The notes beneath the pieces are model-generated. The model worked only from the letters and a program-made list of their open reading frames with translations. It did not search any database and was not told where the DNA came from. The position numbers and the translations under genes are program-made. Source: Myxococcus sp. RHSTA-1-4 (lineage in GTDB: Bacteria > Myxococcota > Myxococcia > Myxococcales > Myxococcaceae). From it: 64,000 nt of DNA. Where the stretch lies: contig NZ_JAIQDG010000007.1 in the NCBI RefSeq assembly GCF_020037125.1, positions 186,001-250,000 of the forward strand, read 5' to 3'. Positions 16,101-24,125 of this stretch are shown here, one piece after another. Numbering within the stretch: position 1 is the first letter of the stretch; every line of letters starts with the position of its first letter.

Positions 16101-19100
16101 GCCATGGAGCTCACCGAAGCGCTCCCTCGCCGTGGCCACCACCGCGCGCATCGCTTCCAGGTCCGTGACGTCCGCGCGGCACACCAGCACCTCCGCGCCT
16201 CGCTCCTCCAGGTGCTGGACGGCGCGAATCCTCCGGCGGACCTCGTCGTTGCCCGCCGGATGCTCCAGGATGCGCTGCCACTCTTCGCGTGAGGGGAACT
16301 CCGAGCGCGTGGTGAGCACGATGCGGGCACGCACCTTCTCCGCCAGGGTCTCCGCGATGGAGAGCCCCAGGCCGCCGAAGCCACCGGTGATGAGCCAGGT
16401 GCCACGCTCTCGCAGGGGCGGAGTGGGGCCGGCCTCGAGCCGGAGCGTGTCGAAGTCCTGCACCCAGCGGCGGCCTCCCCGGTACGCGATGACCGCCTCA
16501 TCAGCGCCGGAGGCGAGCTCCGCGGCGAGCAACTCCGCGAGCCGGTCGAACAGCGGCCCCTTCGTCGCGGGCAGCGACACATCCACGGCGCGGCAGTGGA
16601 TGCTGGGGTACTCGCGGGGGATGACGCGAACCGGGCCCATCACCGTGGCCTGCTCGGGCCAGAGCAGGTCTCCTCCCGCCACCTCCTGCATGCCGTTGGT
16701 CACCGCCACCAGCCGCACCGGCCGCTCCAGCCCCTGACTCCCGAGCGCCTGGGCCAGGAAGAGCAGGCTGTAGAACGAGCGCGAGAGCACGTCCTCGGAC
16801 GAGGCCCCCGAGCCTTCAGGAGTGAGGCCGAAGAGGTGGATGACCCGCTCCGGCGCGCGGGCCTCGGTGGACAGCTCCGAGAGCAGGGCCGCGTAGCCCT
16901 CGCGGGTGAGGGGAACCTCGAAGGTGTCCGCCCCCGTGCGGCGGAAGACGCGGCCCCGCCGCGCTTCAATCACGTCACGGCCGGACTGGCGCAGCCGCTC
17001 GGCCACGCGCGCGCCGAGCCCGGCCTCGTCGACGAGCAGCAACCACGCTCCACCCGAGGCGGCGGGCGTCATCAACCGGGGAACCGACTCCTTCCACGTC
17101 GGCAGGTAGAACCAGCCCGACAGGTCCGGGTTCTTCTCCAGCGAGCCCGGCCGCGCTCCCTGGGCGAGCGCGGTGGTGGGCGGCTCGACCCAGTAGCGCT
17201 GCCGCTCGAACGGGTAGGTGGGCAGCGGCTGGCGGTGGCGCTGTTGACCGGCGAAGAGGCCCGGAGCCTCCACGCCCAGCAACCAGAGCTGTCCCACGGT
17301 GCGAAGCAGGTGCTCCACATCGGAGGTGCGCTCCTCGGCGGAGGGGAGGCATGGCAGCACCGCCTGTCCCGGCTTCTTGCGAGGGTGCCACCGCGCGAGC
17401 GTGCGCAGCGCGCGCCCGGGGCCCACCTCCAGCAGCGCGGAGTCGGGCTCCTGGAGGAGAACGTCCAGTCCATCGGCGAAGCGCACGGGCCGGCGCAGGT
17501 GCTCGGCCCAGTAGCCGGGGCTGGTGGCCTGCTCGGGGGTGATCCACGTCCCCGTCACGCAGGAGAGGAATCGGAGCTTCGGCGCGTGCCGCTGGACGCG
17601 GGCCACCGCCTCGCGGAACGGTGCCACCGCGGAGTCCACCCGCGCGCAGTGGAAGGCGTGCGAGGTGCGCAGCCGGCGGCAGGGCACGGAGGCCTCGAGG
17701 AGCCGGCGCTCCAGCGCGGTGATGGCCTCCACGGAGCCCGCCGCCACACAGGAGGACGGGGCGTTGACGGCGGCGACCTCCACCTCAGGCGTCAGCCACG
17801 GGAGAAGCTCTTTCTCGGGGAGCTGCACGGAGAGCATCGCCCCGGGAGGGCAGTCCTGGAGCAGGCGTCCCCGCAGCGCCACCAGGTCCAGCGCGTCGTC
17901 CAGCGAGAACACCCCGGCGAGGCAGGCCGCGACCCACTCACCGACGCTGTGACCGAGCATCGCGCCCGGCTGGAGGCCCCAGTGCTGGAGCAGCCGTGCC
18001 AGCGCGTACTCGATGACGAAGAGCGCGGGCTGGGTGAGGGCCGTCCGCTCCAGCCGCGCCGCCGCGCCCGCGTCATCCCGGGTGGACTGGAAGAGGAGCG
18101 GCCGCAGGTCCAGGTCGTGCCGGCGGCGCAGGGCTTCGAGGCAACGGTCCGCCTCCTGGCGGAAGACGGGCTCGGAGGCGTAGAGGTCCGCCGCCATGCC
18201 GGGGTGCTGCGAGCCCTGGCCCGGGAAGAGGAACACCAGCGTGCGTCGAGCGGGCTCCTGCACTCGTGAGAGCACCCGCTCCGGGTGCAGGGCCGCGAGC
18301 GTGCTCGCCGCGTCCTCCGTGTCCCGGCACACCACGAACCGCCGGTGGTCGAACGTCCGCCGGCCCACCGCCAGCGTGTACGCCACGTCCGCCAGGGGCA
18401 GGGTGGGGTTCGCCTTCAGGTGCTCCGCGAGCCGCGTCGTCATCGCCTCCAGCGCCGCGTCCGAGCGGGCCGACAGTTGGAGGAGCTGGAAGGGGCGCGA
18501 TGGGCCGGAGGGGCCTCTCGCCGGTGCCTCCTCCATCACGACGTGTGCGTTGGTGCCGCCCAGGCCAAAGGCGCTCACCCCCGCGCGCCTCGGGGCGGGC
18601 GCGTTCCAGTCGCTCAGCTTCGCATTGACGTAGAAGGGGCTCCGCGCGAAGTCGATCTCCGGGTTGGGCGCTTCGAAGTGGAGGCTGGGCGGGAGCTGGC
18701 GGTGCTCCAGCGCCAGGGCGGTCTTGATGAGCCCGGCGATTCCGGCCGCGGTGTCCAGGTGTCCCAGGTTGGTCTTCACCGAACCCAGCGCGCAGTACCC
18801 CGTGCGCCCGGTGTCGCGGCGGAAGGCCTGGGTGAGCGCCTGGACTTCGATGGGGTCGCCAATGGGCGTGCCCGTTCCGTGCGCCTCCACGTAGGTGATG
18901 GAGTCCGGTGACACGCCCGCCAGCGTCTGGGCCATGGCGATGACCTCCGCCTGCCCGTCGACGCTCGGCGCCGTGTAGCCGACCTTCGACGCGCCGTCGT
19001 TGTTGAGGGCACCGCCCCGGATGACGGCGTGGACGGTGTCTCCGTCGGCCAGCGCATCCGAGAGCCGCTTCAGCAGCACCACGCCCGCTCCGGCGCCGGG

Positions 19101-19832
19101 GACGGTGCCCTGGGCCTTCGCGTCGAAGGAGCGGCAGTGGCCGTCCGGCGAGCCGATGCCCCGCTCGTTGTAGAGGTACCCGGTCCGCTGGGGCAGGGGG
19201 AGGGTGACACCGCCGGCCAGCGCCAGGTCACACTGATGGCTGAGCAGCGACTGGCTGGCCATCACCACGGCGACGAGCGACGTGGAGCACGCCGTCTGCA
19301 CGGAGACGCTCGGCCCCTTGAGGTCCAGCTTGTAGGCGACGCGCGTGGCGAGGTGGTCGTTCTTGTTGTGGAGGATGGCCTGGAACGCGTTCGCCGTCCC
19401 CACCAGCCGCCCCGCGGGCGCGAGGTGGTGCAGGAGGTAGCCGTTGGCTCCGGCTCCCGCGAAGACGCCGATGGGCCCCGGAAAGGAGGAGGGCTCATAA
19501 CCGGCCCGCTCGAAGGCCTCCCACGCGCACTCCAGGAAGACGCGCTGCTGCGGGTCGGTCAGCTCGGCCTCGCGCGGCGAGAAGCCGAAGAAGCGCGCGT
19601 CGAAGCGCTCGATGCCGTCCACGAGCCCCCGGGCCTTCACGTACTTCGGGTCCGCCAGCTCCGCCGGGTCGATGGCCGCGCGCTCCAGCTCCGCGTCGGA
19701 GAAGAAGGTGATGGACTCCACCCCCTCCTGGAGGTTTCGCCAGAACTGCTCGACGGTGCTGGCGCCGGGAAAGCGGCACGCCATGCCGATGATGGCGATG
19801 GCTTCCTGGTCCAGTGGTTGCTCGGTGCTCAT
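13125..19832 (-). CDS. Type I PKS: KS-AT-KR(DH)-ACP with terminal E-like domain
   Basis: A 2235-residue synthase. KS about 10-435 with Cys182 (TACSTS), His318 and His358; AT about 530-825 with GHSVGE Ser629 and HAFH at 725-728, which predicts malonyl-CoA; KR with TGGFGGLG near 1149 and catalytic Tyr1309/Asn1313; DH about 1370-1635 with His1393 (HRILGTPTVPG) and Asp1555; ACP with GGDSVQ near 1765. Residues about 1815-2195 resemble an NRPS epimerization/condensation domain but read HDLVVDG at 1947-1953, lacking the catalytic His. DH follows KR and interrupts it, which is not the usual order. No loading domain or enoylreductase is present. The ATG follows GAGGAAGG. The module could act once or iteratively to build an unsaturated chain. 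Confidence 0.92.
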   Translation of the reverse strand: MSTEQPLDQEAIAIIGMACRFPGASTVEQFWRNLQEGVESITFFSDAELERAAIDPAELADPKYVKARGLVDGIERFDARFFGFSPREAELTDPQQRVFLECAWEAFERAGYEPSSFPGPIGVFAGAGANGYLLHHLAPAGRLVGTANAFQAILHNKNDHLATRVAYKLDLKGPSVSVQTACSTSLVAVVMASQSLLSHQCDLALAGGVTLPLPQRTGYLYNERGIGSPDGHCRSFDAKAQGTVPGAGAGVVLLKRLSDALADGDTVHAVIRGGALNNDGASKVGYTAPSVDGQAEVIAMAQTLAGVSPDSITYVEAHGTGTPIGDPIEVQALTQAFRRDTGRTGYCALGSVKTNLGHLDTAAGIAGLIKTALALEHRQLPPSLHFEAPNPEIDFARSPFYVNAKLSDWNAPAPRRAGVSAFGLGGTNAHVVMEEAPARGPSGPSRPFQLLQLSARSDAALEAMTTRLAEHLKANPTLPLADVAYTLAVGRRTFDHRRFVVCRDTEDAASTLAALHPERVLSRVQEPARRTLVFLFPGQGSQHPGMAADLYASEPVFRQEADRCLEALRRRHDLDLRPLLFQSTRDDAGAAARLERTALTQPALFVIEYALARLLQHWGLQPGAMLGHSVGEWVAACLAGVFSLDDALDLVALRGRLLQDCPPGAMLSVQLPEKELLPWLTPEVEVAAVNAPSSCVAAGSVEAITALERRLLEASVPCRRLRTSHAFHCARVDSAVAPFREAVARVQRHAPKLRFLSCVTGTWITPEQATSPGYWAEHLRRPVRFADGLDVLLQEPDSALLEVGPGRALRTLARWHPRKKPGQAVLPCLPSAEERTSDVEHLLRTVGQLWLLGVEAPGLFAGQQRHRQPLPTYPFERQRYWVEPPTTALAQGARPGSLEKNPDLSGWFYLPTWKESVPRLMTPAASGGAWLLLVDEAGLGARVAERLRQSGRDVIEARRGRVFRRTGADTFEVPLTREGYAALLSELSTEARAPERVIHLFGLTPEGSGASSEDVLSRSFYSLLFLAQALGSQGLERPVRLVAVTNGMQEVAGGDLLWPEQATVMGPVRVIPREYPSIHCRAVDVSLPATKGPLFDRLAELLAAELASGADEAVIAYRGGRRWVQDFDTLRLEAGPTPPLRERGTWLITGGFGGLGLSIAETLAEKVRARIVLTTRSEFPSREEWQRILEHPAGNDEVRRRIRAVQHLEERGAEVLVCRADVTDLEAMRAVVATARERFGELHGVIHAAGVPGGGLIHLKSPDTAATVLAPKVQGTQVLLAALEGTCPDFVVACSSLSSVVGRLGQVDYTAGNAFLDAAMRAFHARTGLHAVAVNWGAWEEVGMAARKDAAPEQPLRLLEHPLLHRCLEDTPERMVFASDIGDPRSRWVVDEHRILGTPTVPGVAWFELVRAALSGRAEGRPIELLDTFFLFPLRVPDGETREARLVIEQEPDGYRWVVRSQPADGTGKATAHATGRARFLEPQEPRTLDLDALRRRCEGTPDSLEAEYEEDLGPRWRSVRQLHLGKGELLVLLELQPEFASDFEHMRFHPSLMDRTSGMAKSFLAERGYYLPFGYGRLRFLAPLPRRIYAHARYLEQAGSDGETRAFDVVLADESGRVLAEVERLTQKRVNDPAAELRALAAAKAESLPGSEHAGSTREEILPSEGVAALERLLGARVMPQVVVSVRDLQATQEHTDEVVRERIAEAASELRTGGTLQPRPDLKKAYVAPRTELEQKLAAAWQEVLGIERIGVHDDFFELGGDSVQAIQIMARGSRLGLQLNPEQFFQTSTIAELGRELEGMLTRQAEQGPVVGPVPLTPEQRRLLEGPPEALAQASRVLALYIPGSPGTDRVARVLDGLLTRHDALRHRFTRDDTGWRQESAPPGGEVPLREFDLGAHLTDGHEEALRTAEAQARSMLDPLHGPLLAAVLLRGSGDGCRLLLAGHDLVVDGTSWRILAEDVTEGLHAGDGGAPRPKTWSFRHWAEQRAGTSDAPRKDLGLPPPGPAKAATHERTDSLSADETRLLQEKLTSAWRADLGEALLAGFTRALASWTEGRVLHLDFTRDGRTEVEGLDCSRTVGCFDVTRSLRIALTEGSDEVTLLKVIKEEVRGLSAQAPRPPERNEVGLRVLGGSGALPEGLSGRGLTGGCLLELEGYVSGGRLHVRCVHEGSVLAMPAPERLVTDVLGSLRSLCAGDRETRDAISPTDFPLAGLDDAQMDVLASLIDQVDGAND

Positions 19833-19945
19833 GCCTTCCTCGTCATTCCCGTTGTGCGCCGGGCAGGTATACTGAAACCTGAATCGGCATTCACATCCGA
19901 TCGTGTGGCGCGGTGCGGCACGAAGCCCTCGCGCGGAGGTCCCTC
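19833..19945. promoter_or_regulatory. Divergent promoter region of the biosynthetic cluster
   Basis: This 113-bp gap separates the leftward PKS operon from the rightward acyltransferase. It contains TATACT at 19868-19873 inside a GTATAC palindrome, which could serve as a -10 on either strand, and the inverted repeat TGAAT-CGGC-ATTCA at 19880-19893. No convincing -35 is seen on either strand. Both transcripts must start here or further in, so shared control is likely. Confidence 0.4.
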
Positions 19946-21286
19946 ATGAGTGCAGAGCCCGTCCCTTCATCGAACCCGGAGTCGGCCACCGCCTGGCGGC
20001 GGCCGCTGGGGCTGGCGGAGTGTCTCTTCTGGCAGATCGACAGGGTCATCTGCGGCAACTTCGTGGCCTACGCGGAGCTCACCGGCGCGGTCTCGGAGGA
20101 GGAGCTCGCGCGGGGGCTCGCGGCGCTCATCGAGGCCCATCCCATCCTGCGGGCGCGCATCGTCGAGGACGCGGCGCTGGGGCGTCCCTGCTTCGAGGCG
20201 GTGGACGCGGCTCCGCCGGAGCTGGTGCGAATCGAGCCGGAGAACCTGCGCACCCACTGGCTGCGCGAGCTGGACAGGCCCTTCCCGGAAGGCAGTGCCC
20301 CGTTGTTCCGGGCGCACGTGTCCGGTGACGGCGCGCGGACGTGGGTGGGGCTGACGTTCCACCACGCCATCGCCGACGGCCGTTCGAGCGCGAGGCTGAT
20401 GACGGAGCTGATCCGCTTCCTGGACCAGGGCGTGGCCCCTCGTCCCAGCGCGCCGCCACCGGCGCAGGAGTCGTTCTATCGGCCCGAGGCCTTCGGCGCG
20501 CCGGACAAGGCCCACCACTTCGCCACCGTGGTCGCGGACATCCGGGCACGGGCGCAGACGCTGGCTCCCGGCAACGTGGTCCCGGGACTGTGCGAGGTGC
20601 TGCGCCTGACGCGCGAGAATGGCCACCACGAGCTGGAGCTGTCGCCCGAGCAGACCGAGGCCCTGGTCCAGGCCTGCCGGCGCAACGGCGCGACGGTCCA
20701 CGGAGCGCTGGGCGCGGCCTGGCTGGGGGCGCTGCATGCGGAGTTCCTGGCACCGCGGCAGCCGGTGGTGCTGTCGCTCGGCTCGCCCGTGGACCTGCGC
20801 GGCGCGCGCCACAGCCCCACGGACTCCGAGGACGTCGCGGTGCGGCTGTCAGGCGTGGTCAGCCGCATCCGCGTGAGCAACCACGAGCCGTTCTGGGAGC
20901 TGGCCCGCACCGTGACGCAGGATGTCCGGCAACAGGCCGAGCTGGGCAATGCCCACCTCCTGCACGAGCTGGTCTACGCGCAGACGCCTCCGAGCCTGGA
21001 GAAGGAGAGCGGCCTCGGCCTCATCGAGGGGATGATGCGCTTCCCGTGGAACAGCGTCATCACCAACATCGGGCGCCTGCCCACGCCGGAGCCCGGGCGG
21101 AAGCTGACGCTCCAGGGCCTGGGCTTCCTGGGTGGACCGCTGCCGAACCAGGCGGTGGTGATGGCGGTCAGCACGTGCGGCGGGCTGCGCGCCCACACCG
21201 TCTATGACCGGCGCAACATCGCGCCGGCCCTCGCCGAGTCGCTCCTGGGCCGCTTCGAGCAGCGGCTGCGGGCGGCCATCGGATGA
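19946..21286 (+). CDS. PapA5-like acyltransferase (condensation-domain fold)
   Basis: A free-standing 446-residue member of the condensation/PapA acyltransferase superfamily. The catalytic motif HHAIADG (near residue 140) is intact, unlike in two neighbouring condensation-fold domains. There is no carrier or adenylation domain. Relatives such as PapA5 transfer an acyl group from a carrier or CoA to an alcohol, so here it may esterify a hydroxyl or sugar of the cluster product. ATG at 19946 is chosen over an upstream start because GGAGG lies 6 bp before it. It is transcribed away from the PKS and converges on the P450, leaving only 6 bp between the two stops. Confidence 0.75.
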   Translation: MSAEPVPSSNPESATAWRRPLGLAECLFWQIDRVICGNFVAYAELTGAVSEEELARGLAALIEAHPILRARIVEDAALGRPCFEAVDAAPPELVRIEPENLRTHWLRELDRPFPEGSAPLFRAHVSGDGARTWVGLTFHHAIADGRSSARLMTELIRFLDQGVAPRPSAPPPAQESFYRPEAFGAPDKAHHFATVVADIRARAQTLAPGNVVPGLCEVLRLTRENGHHELELSPEQTEALVQACRRNGATVHGALGAAWLGALHAEFLAPRQPVVLSLGSPVDLRGARHSPTDSEDVAVRLSGVVSRIRVSNHEPFWELARTVTQDVRQQAELGNAHLLHELVYAQTPPSLEKESGLGLIEGMMRFPWNSVITNIGRLPTPEPGRKLTLQGLGFLGGPLPNQAVVMAVSTCGGLRAHTVYDRRNIAPALAESLLGRFEQRLRAAIG

Positions 21287-21292
21287 TGGCGC

Positions 21293-22657
21293 TCAGGAGG
21301 CGAGGGGCTCCAGGAACATGGGCACTCCCCCCTTGGGACGGAGCGCCACCAGGGGCTCCTCGTGCTCCTTCGTGCCGGGCACGCGCCTGAGGCGGTAGCG
21401 CCGGAGCACCTGCGCCAGCAGCAGCACCATCTCCATCATGGCGAAGTGGGTGCCGATGCACAGGCGCTGTCCGGCGCCGAAGGGCAGGTAGGCCATGCGG
21501 GGGCGTCCCGCCGCGCGCTCCGGTGAGAAGCGGTCCGGGTCGAACCGCTCCGGGTCCGGCCAGAGGTCCGGCTGGCGGTGGAGGGTCCACGGCGAGATGG
21601 CCACGATGAGGCGCGGGTCCGCGGGGATTCGGATGCCGTCCAGCACGTCCTCCTCCAGCGCCTGCCGCACCAGGACCCAGGCAGGAGGGTGGATGCGCAT
21701 GCTCTCTTCCAGCACCTGCGAGAGGTAGCGCAGCTTGGGGATGTCCTCGGCTTCGGGCGCCCGCTCGCCGAGCACCCGGGCCACCTCCGCGCGCGCCCGT
21801 TCCTCCACCTCCGGGTGCTGGGACAGCAGCGACCAGGTCCAGGACAGCGCGTTGGCGGTGGTCTCATATCCGGCGATGAAGAGCGTCATCAGCTCGTCGC
21901 GGAGCTGCGCGTCCGTCATGCCCTCGCCGGTGTCGGCATCGCGCGCCTCCATCAGCATCGCCAGCAGGTCCTGTCCGGTCGTCTCTCCTCTCCGGCGGCG
22001 GGCGATGATGTCGAAGACGACGGCGTCGAGCGTCCGGCGCGCCCGCAGGAAGGCGCGGTTGCCCGGTGTGGGAAGGGCGAGCGGCAGGGGCAGCAGGGCG
22101 AGGACGCGCCCGTTCACCTCCTGCTGCGCCACCGTCAGCGCGGGAAGGACGCGGCCCGCCTCGCCAATCACCTGCGTGGAGAAGAGGGCCCGGCTGGCGA
22201 TGGAGAGGGTCGTCCTGGCCATCTCCTCGGCCAGGTCCAGCGGCGCGGAAGGGTCCGGGCGCTCCCGCCAGCGCTCCAGCATGCGCCGGCCTTCCTCCTC
22301 CATCACCCGCACCATCGGCACCAGCCGCTCGCGATGGAACGCGGGCTGGGCGAGCCTCCGCTGCCGCTTCCAGAAGTCTCCCTCGCTGGTCAGCAGCCCA
22401 TTGCCGAGCATCGCGCTCAGCCGCTGCGCGCCCGCGCCCTTCGTGTAGCGGCCCACGTGCTCCACCAGGACGTGACGCACGTGCTCCGGATCCACCAGGG
22501 AAATCACCCGGTTGACAGGCCCCATGCGCCACTGCGCCACGGGGCCGTATTCGCGGTGCATCCGGAGGAAGAAGCTCAGCGACTCCTTCCGCCGCTCGCG
22601 CAGGCTGCCCCAGAACCAGTGGCCCTTCGGGCCCGGTGCCTCTCGCACGGCGTTCAT
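21293..22657 (-). CDS. Cytochrome P450
   Basis: A soluble bacterial-type P450 of 454 residues. Visible hallmarks are the I-helix AGYETTAN, the ExxR motif EESMR, and the haem loop FGAGQRLCIG with its Cys ligand. It starts with an ATG whose bases overlap the TGA of the glycosyltransferase gene (ATGA at 22654-22657), so the two are translationally coupled. No reductase or ferredoxin gene is adjacent, so electrons must come from elsewhere. Within the biosynthetic cluster its likely task is hydroxylation or epoxidation of the acyl-peptide, which would create the site for glycosylation or acylation. Confidence 0.92.
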   Translation of the reverse strand: MNAVREAPGPKGHWFWGSLRERRKESLSFFLRMHREYGPVAQWRMGPVNRVISLVDPEHVRHVLVEHVGRYTKGAGAQRLSAMLGNGLLTSEGDFWKRQRRLAQPAFHRERLVPMVRVMEEEGRRMLERWRERPDPSAPLDLAEEMARTTLSIASRALFSTQVIGEAGRVLPALTVAQQEVNGRVLALLPLPLALPTPGNRAFLRARRTLDAVVFDIIARRRRGETTGQDLLAMLMEARDADTGEGMTDAQLRDELMTLFIAGYETTANALSWTWSLLSQHPEVEERARAEVARVLGERAPEAEDIPKLRYLSQVLEESMRIHPPAWVLVRQALEEDVLDGIRIPADPRLIVAISPWTLHRQPDLWPDPERFDPDRFSPERAAGRPRMAYLPFGAGQRLCIGTHFAMMEMVLLLAQVLRRYRLRRVPGTKEHEEPLVALRPKGGVPMFLEPLAS

Positions 22658-23907
22658 CGCATGCCCTCGATGATCCGCACCGCCCGGGCCACGCCGTCCT
22701 CGGCGCGGATGAGCCCGCCAAGCTGCTCGGCCCGTTCTCGCAGCCCGGGCCGGCCGGTGGCGGCAATCGCGGCCGCGAGGTTCTCCGCCGTGAGCTGCTT
22801 GCGCGGAATCGCGCCCGGCGCCACACCGAGTTGCTCCATGCGCCATCCCCAGAAGGGTTGATCACCCAGGAAGGGCACGGTGACCATGGGCACGCCCGCG
22901 CGGAGCGCCGCGGCCGTGGTGCCGGCGCCGCCGTGGTGCACGACGGCCGACATCCGGGGGAAGAGCCAGTCGTGCGGCGCCGACTCGAGGAAGTGCACGG
23001 TGTCGGGGAGGGCGTTCCGGTCCAGCGCGCCCCAGCCCGCCGCCAGCACCGCGCGCCGGCCGTTCAGCGCGCGAACGACGAGCCGGCTCGTCTCCACCGG
23101 GTCGAAGCCGCCCATGCTGCCGAAGCCCACGTACACGGGCGCCGGCCCGGCATCGAGGAAGTCGAGCAGCGCCGCCGGCGGCTTCCAGTGATTGGCCCCG
23201 TCCAGGAACCAGTAGCCGGTGACCTTGATGAGGTCAGGCCAGTCCGACGGCGGCGGGACGACCACGGGCGAGAAGCCGTAGAGCACCGGCCAGCGGCGCT
23301 TCAACATGACGTGGCCGGGATGGACGAGCGACCAGGGCCCGAGTCCCAGCACGTTGCGGCGCGCCTGGTTGACCATGCGGCGGAAGCTGAGCCAGACGAG
23401 CTGCCGCATCGCCACGTGCAGCGAGTGATTGACCACCCCTGGCAGCGGACGGCGGGGTGGGGGAATGAGCGGCGGTGGGAACCGGCCGGTGGGGGACACG
23501 GGCTGCAGGCCCGCGCCGATGGCGGGAATGCCCAGCTTCTCCGCGATGGCCAGGCCGATGAAGAACCCCAGGCCAATCGCGATGATGGCGTCGCTGCCCC
23601 GGGCCGCCGCGAGGAACTGCTCGGCCCACGACTCCGAGTGGTCGATGGCGAGGCGGGCCATCATGCGCGAGAGCTCCGCCGGGTTGAGGCCCCGGGTGAA
23701 GAGCGCCTCCATCTCCGAGCTGGCCGTGGTGGCGCGGATGTCTCCGGAGAGGGGCTTGAACTCGATGCCACGCCCCTCCGTGAGCGGCGCGAACGCCGGG
23801 TCGGCCACCAGCACCGGGGTGTGTCCCGCCCGGGCGAGGCCCTCCGCCAGCGCCACCATGGGGCGGACGTCCCCCTCCGTCCCGAACGTGATGATCGTGA
23901 TGCGCAT
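22654..23907 (-). CDS. GT1-family glycosyltransferase
   Basis: A 417-residue sugar transferase of the macrolide/sterol-glycosyltransferase branch of family GT1. The N-terminal half begins MRITIITFGTEGDVRP, a signature of this branch; the C-terminal nucleotide-sugar site is HHGGAGTTAAALRAGVP followed by GDQPFWGWR. It should move a sugar from a UDP- or dTDP-sugar to a lipophilic acceptor in the cytosol. The start at MRITII matches the family; in-frame codons further upstream would add 14 unlikely residues. Its stop overlaps the start of the P450 gene. No sugar-activating genes lie nearby, so a common cellular nucleotide sugar is probably used. Confidence 0.88.
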   Translation of the reverse strand: MRITIITFGTEGDVRPMVALAEGLARAGHTPVLVADPAFAPLTEGRGIEFKPLSGDIRATTASSEMEALFTRGLNPAELSRMMARLAIDHSESWAEQFLAAARGSDAIIAIGLGFFIGLAIAEKLGIPAIGAGLQPVSPTGRFPPPLIPPPRRPLPGVVNHSLHVAMRQLVWLSFRRMVNQARRNVLGLGPWSLVHPGHVMLKRRWPVLYGFSPVVVPPPSDWPDLIKVTGYWFLDGANHWKPPAALLDFLDAGPAPVYVGFGSMGGFDPVETSRLVVRALNGRRAVLAAGWGALDRNALPDTVHFLESAPHDWLFPRMSAVVHHGGAGTTAAALRAGVPMVTVPFLGDQPFWGWRMEQLGVAPGAIPRKQLTAENLAAAIAATGRPGLRERAEQLGGLIRAEDGVARAVRIIEGMR

Positions 23908-24125
23908 GGCACATGAATATGACATCACCTTCAACTTCGCGCCGGACATTTCCCGGTGGCCGCGCCGTCCACTCGTGACGCATGTTGTCGACCCGCCGTG
24001 TCAACTCCCTGTGAGCAGGGGTGGGGTCCGGAGCGTGTCCACCGAAGGTACCGGGTGCCGCGTGTCCTCGCGCGGGGTAGGTTCGCCCTCCCGGACACCG
24101 TTGCGCCCAGGAAGGTGTGCACCCG

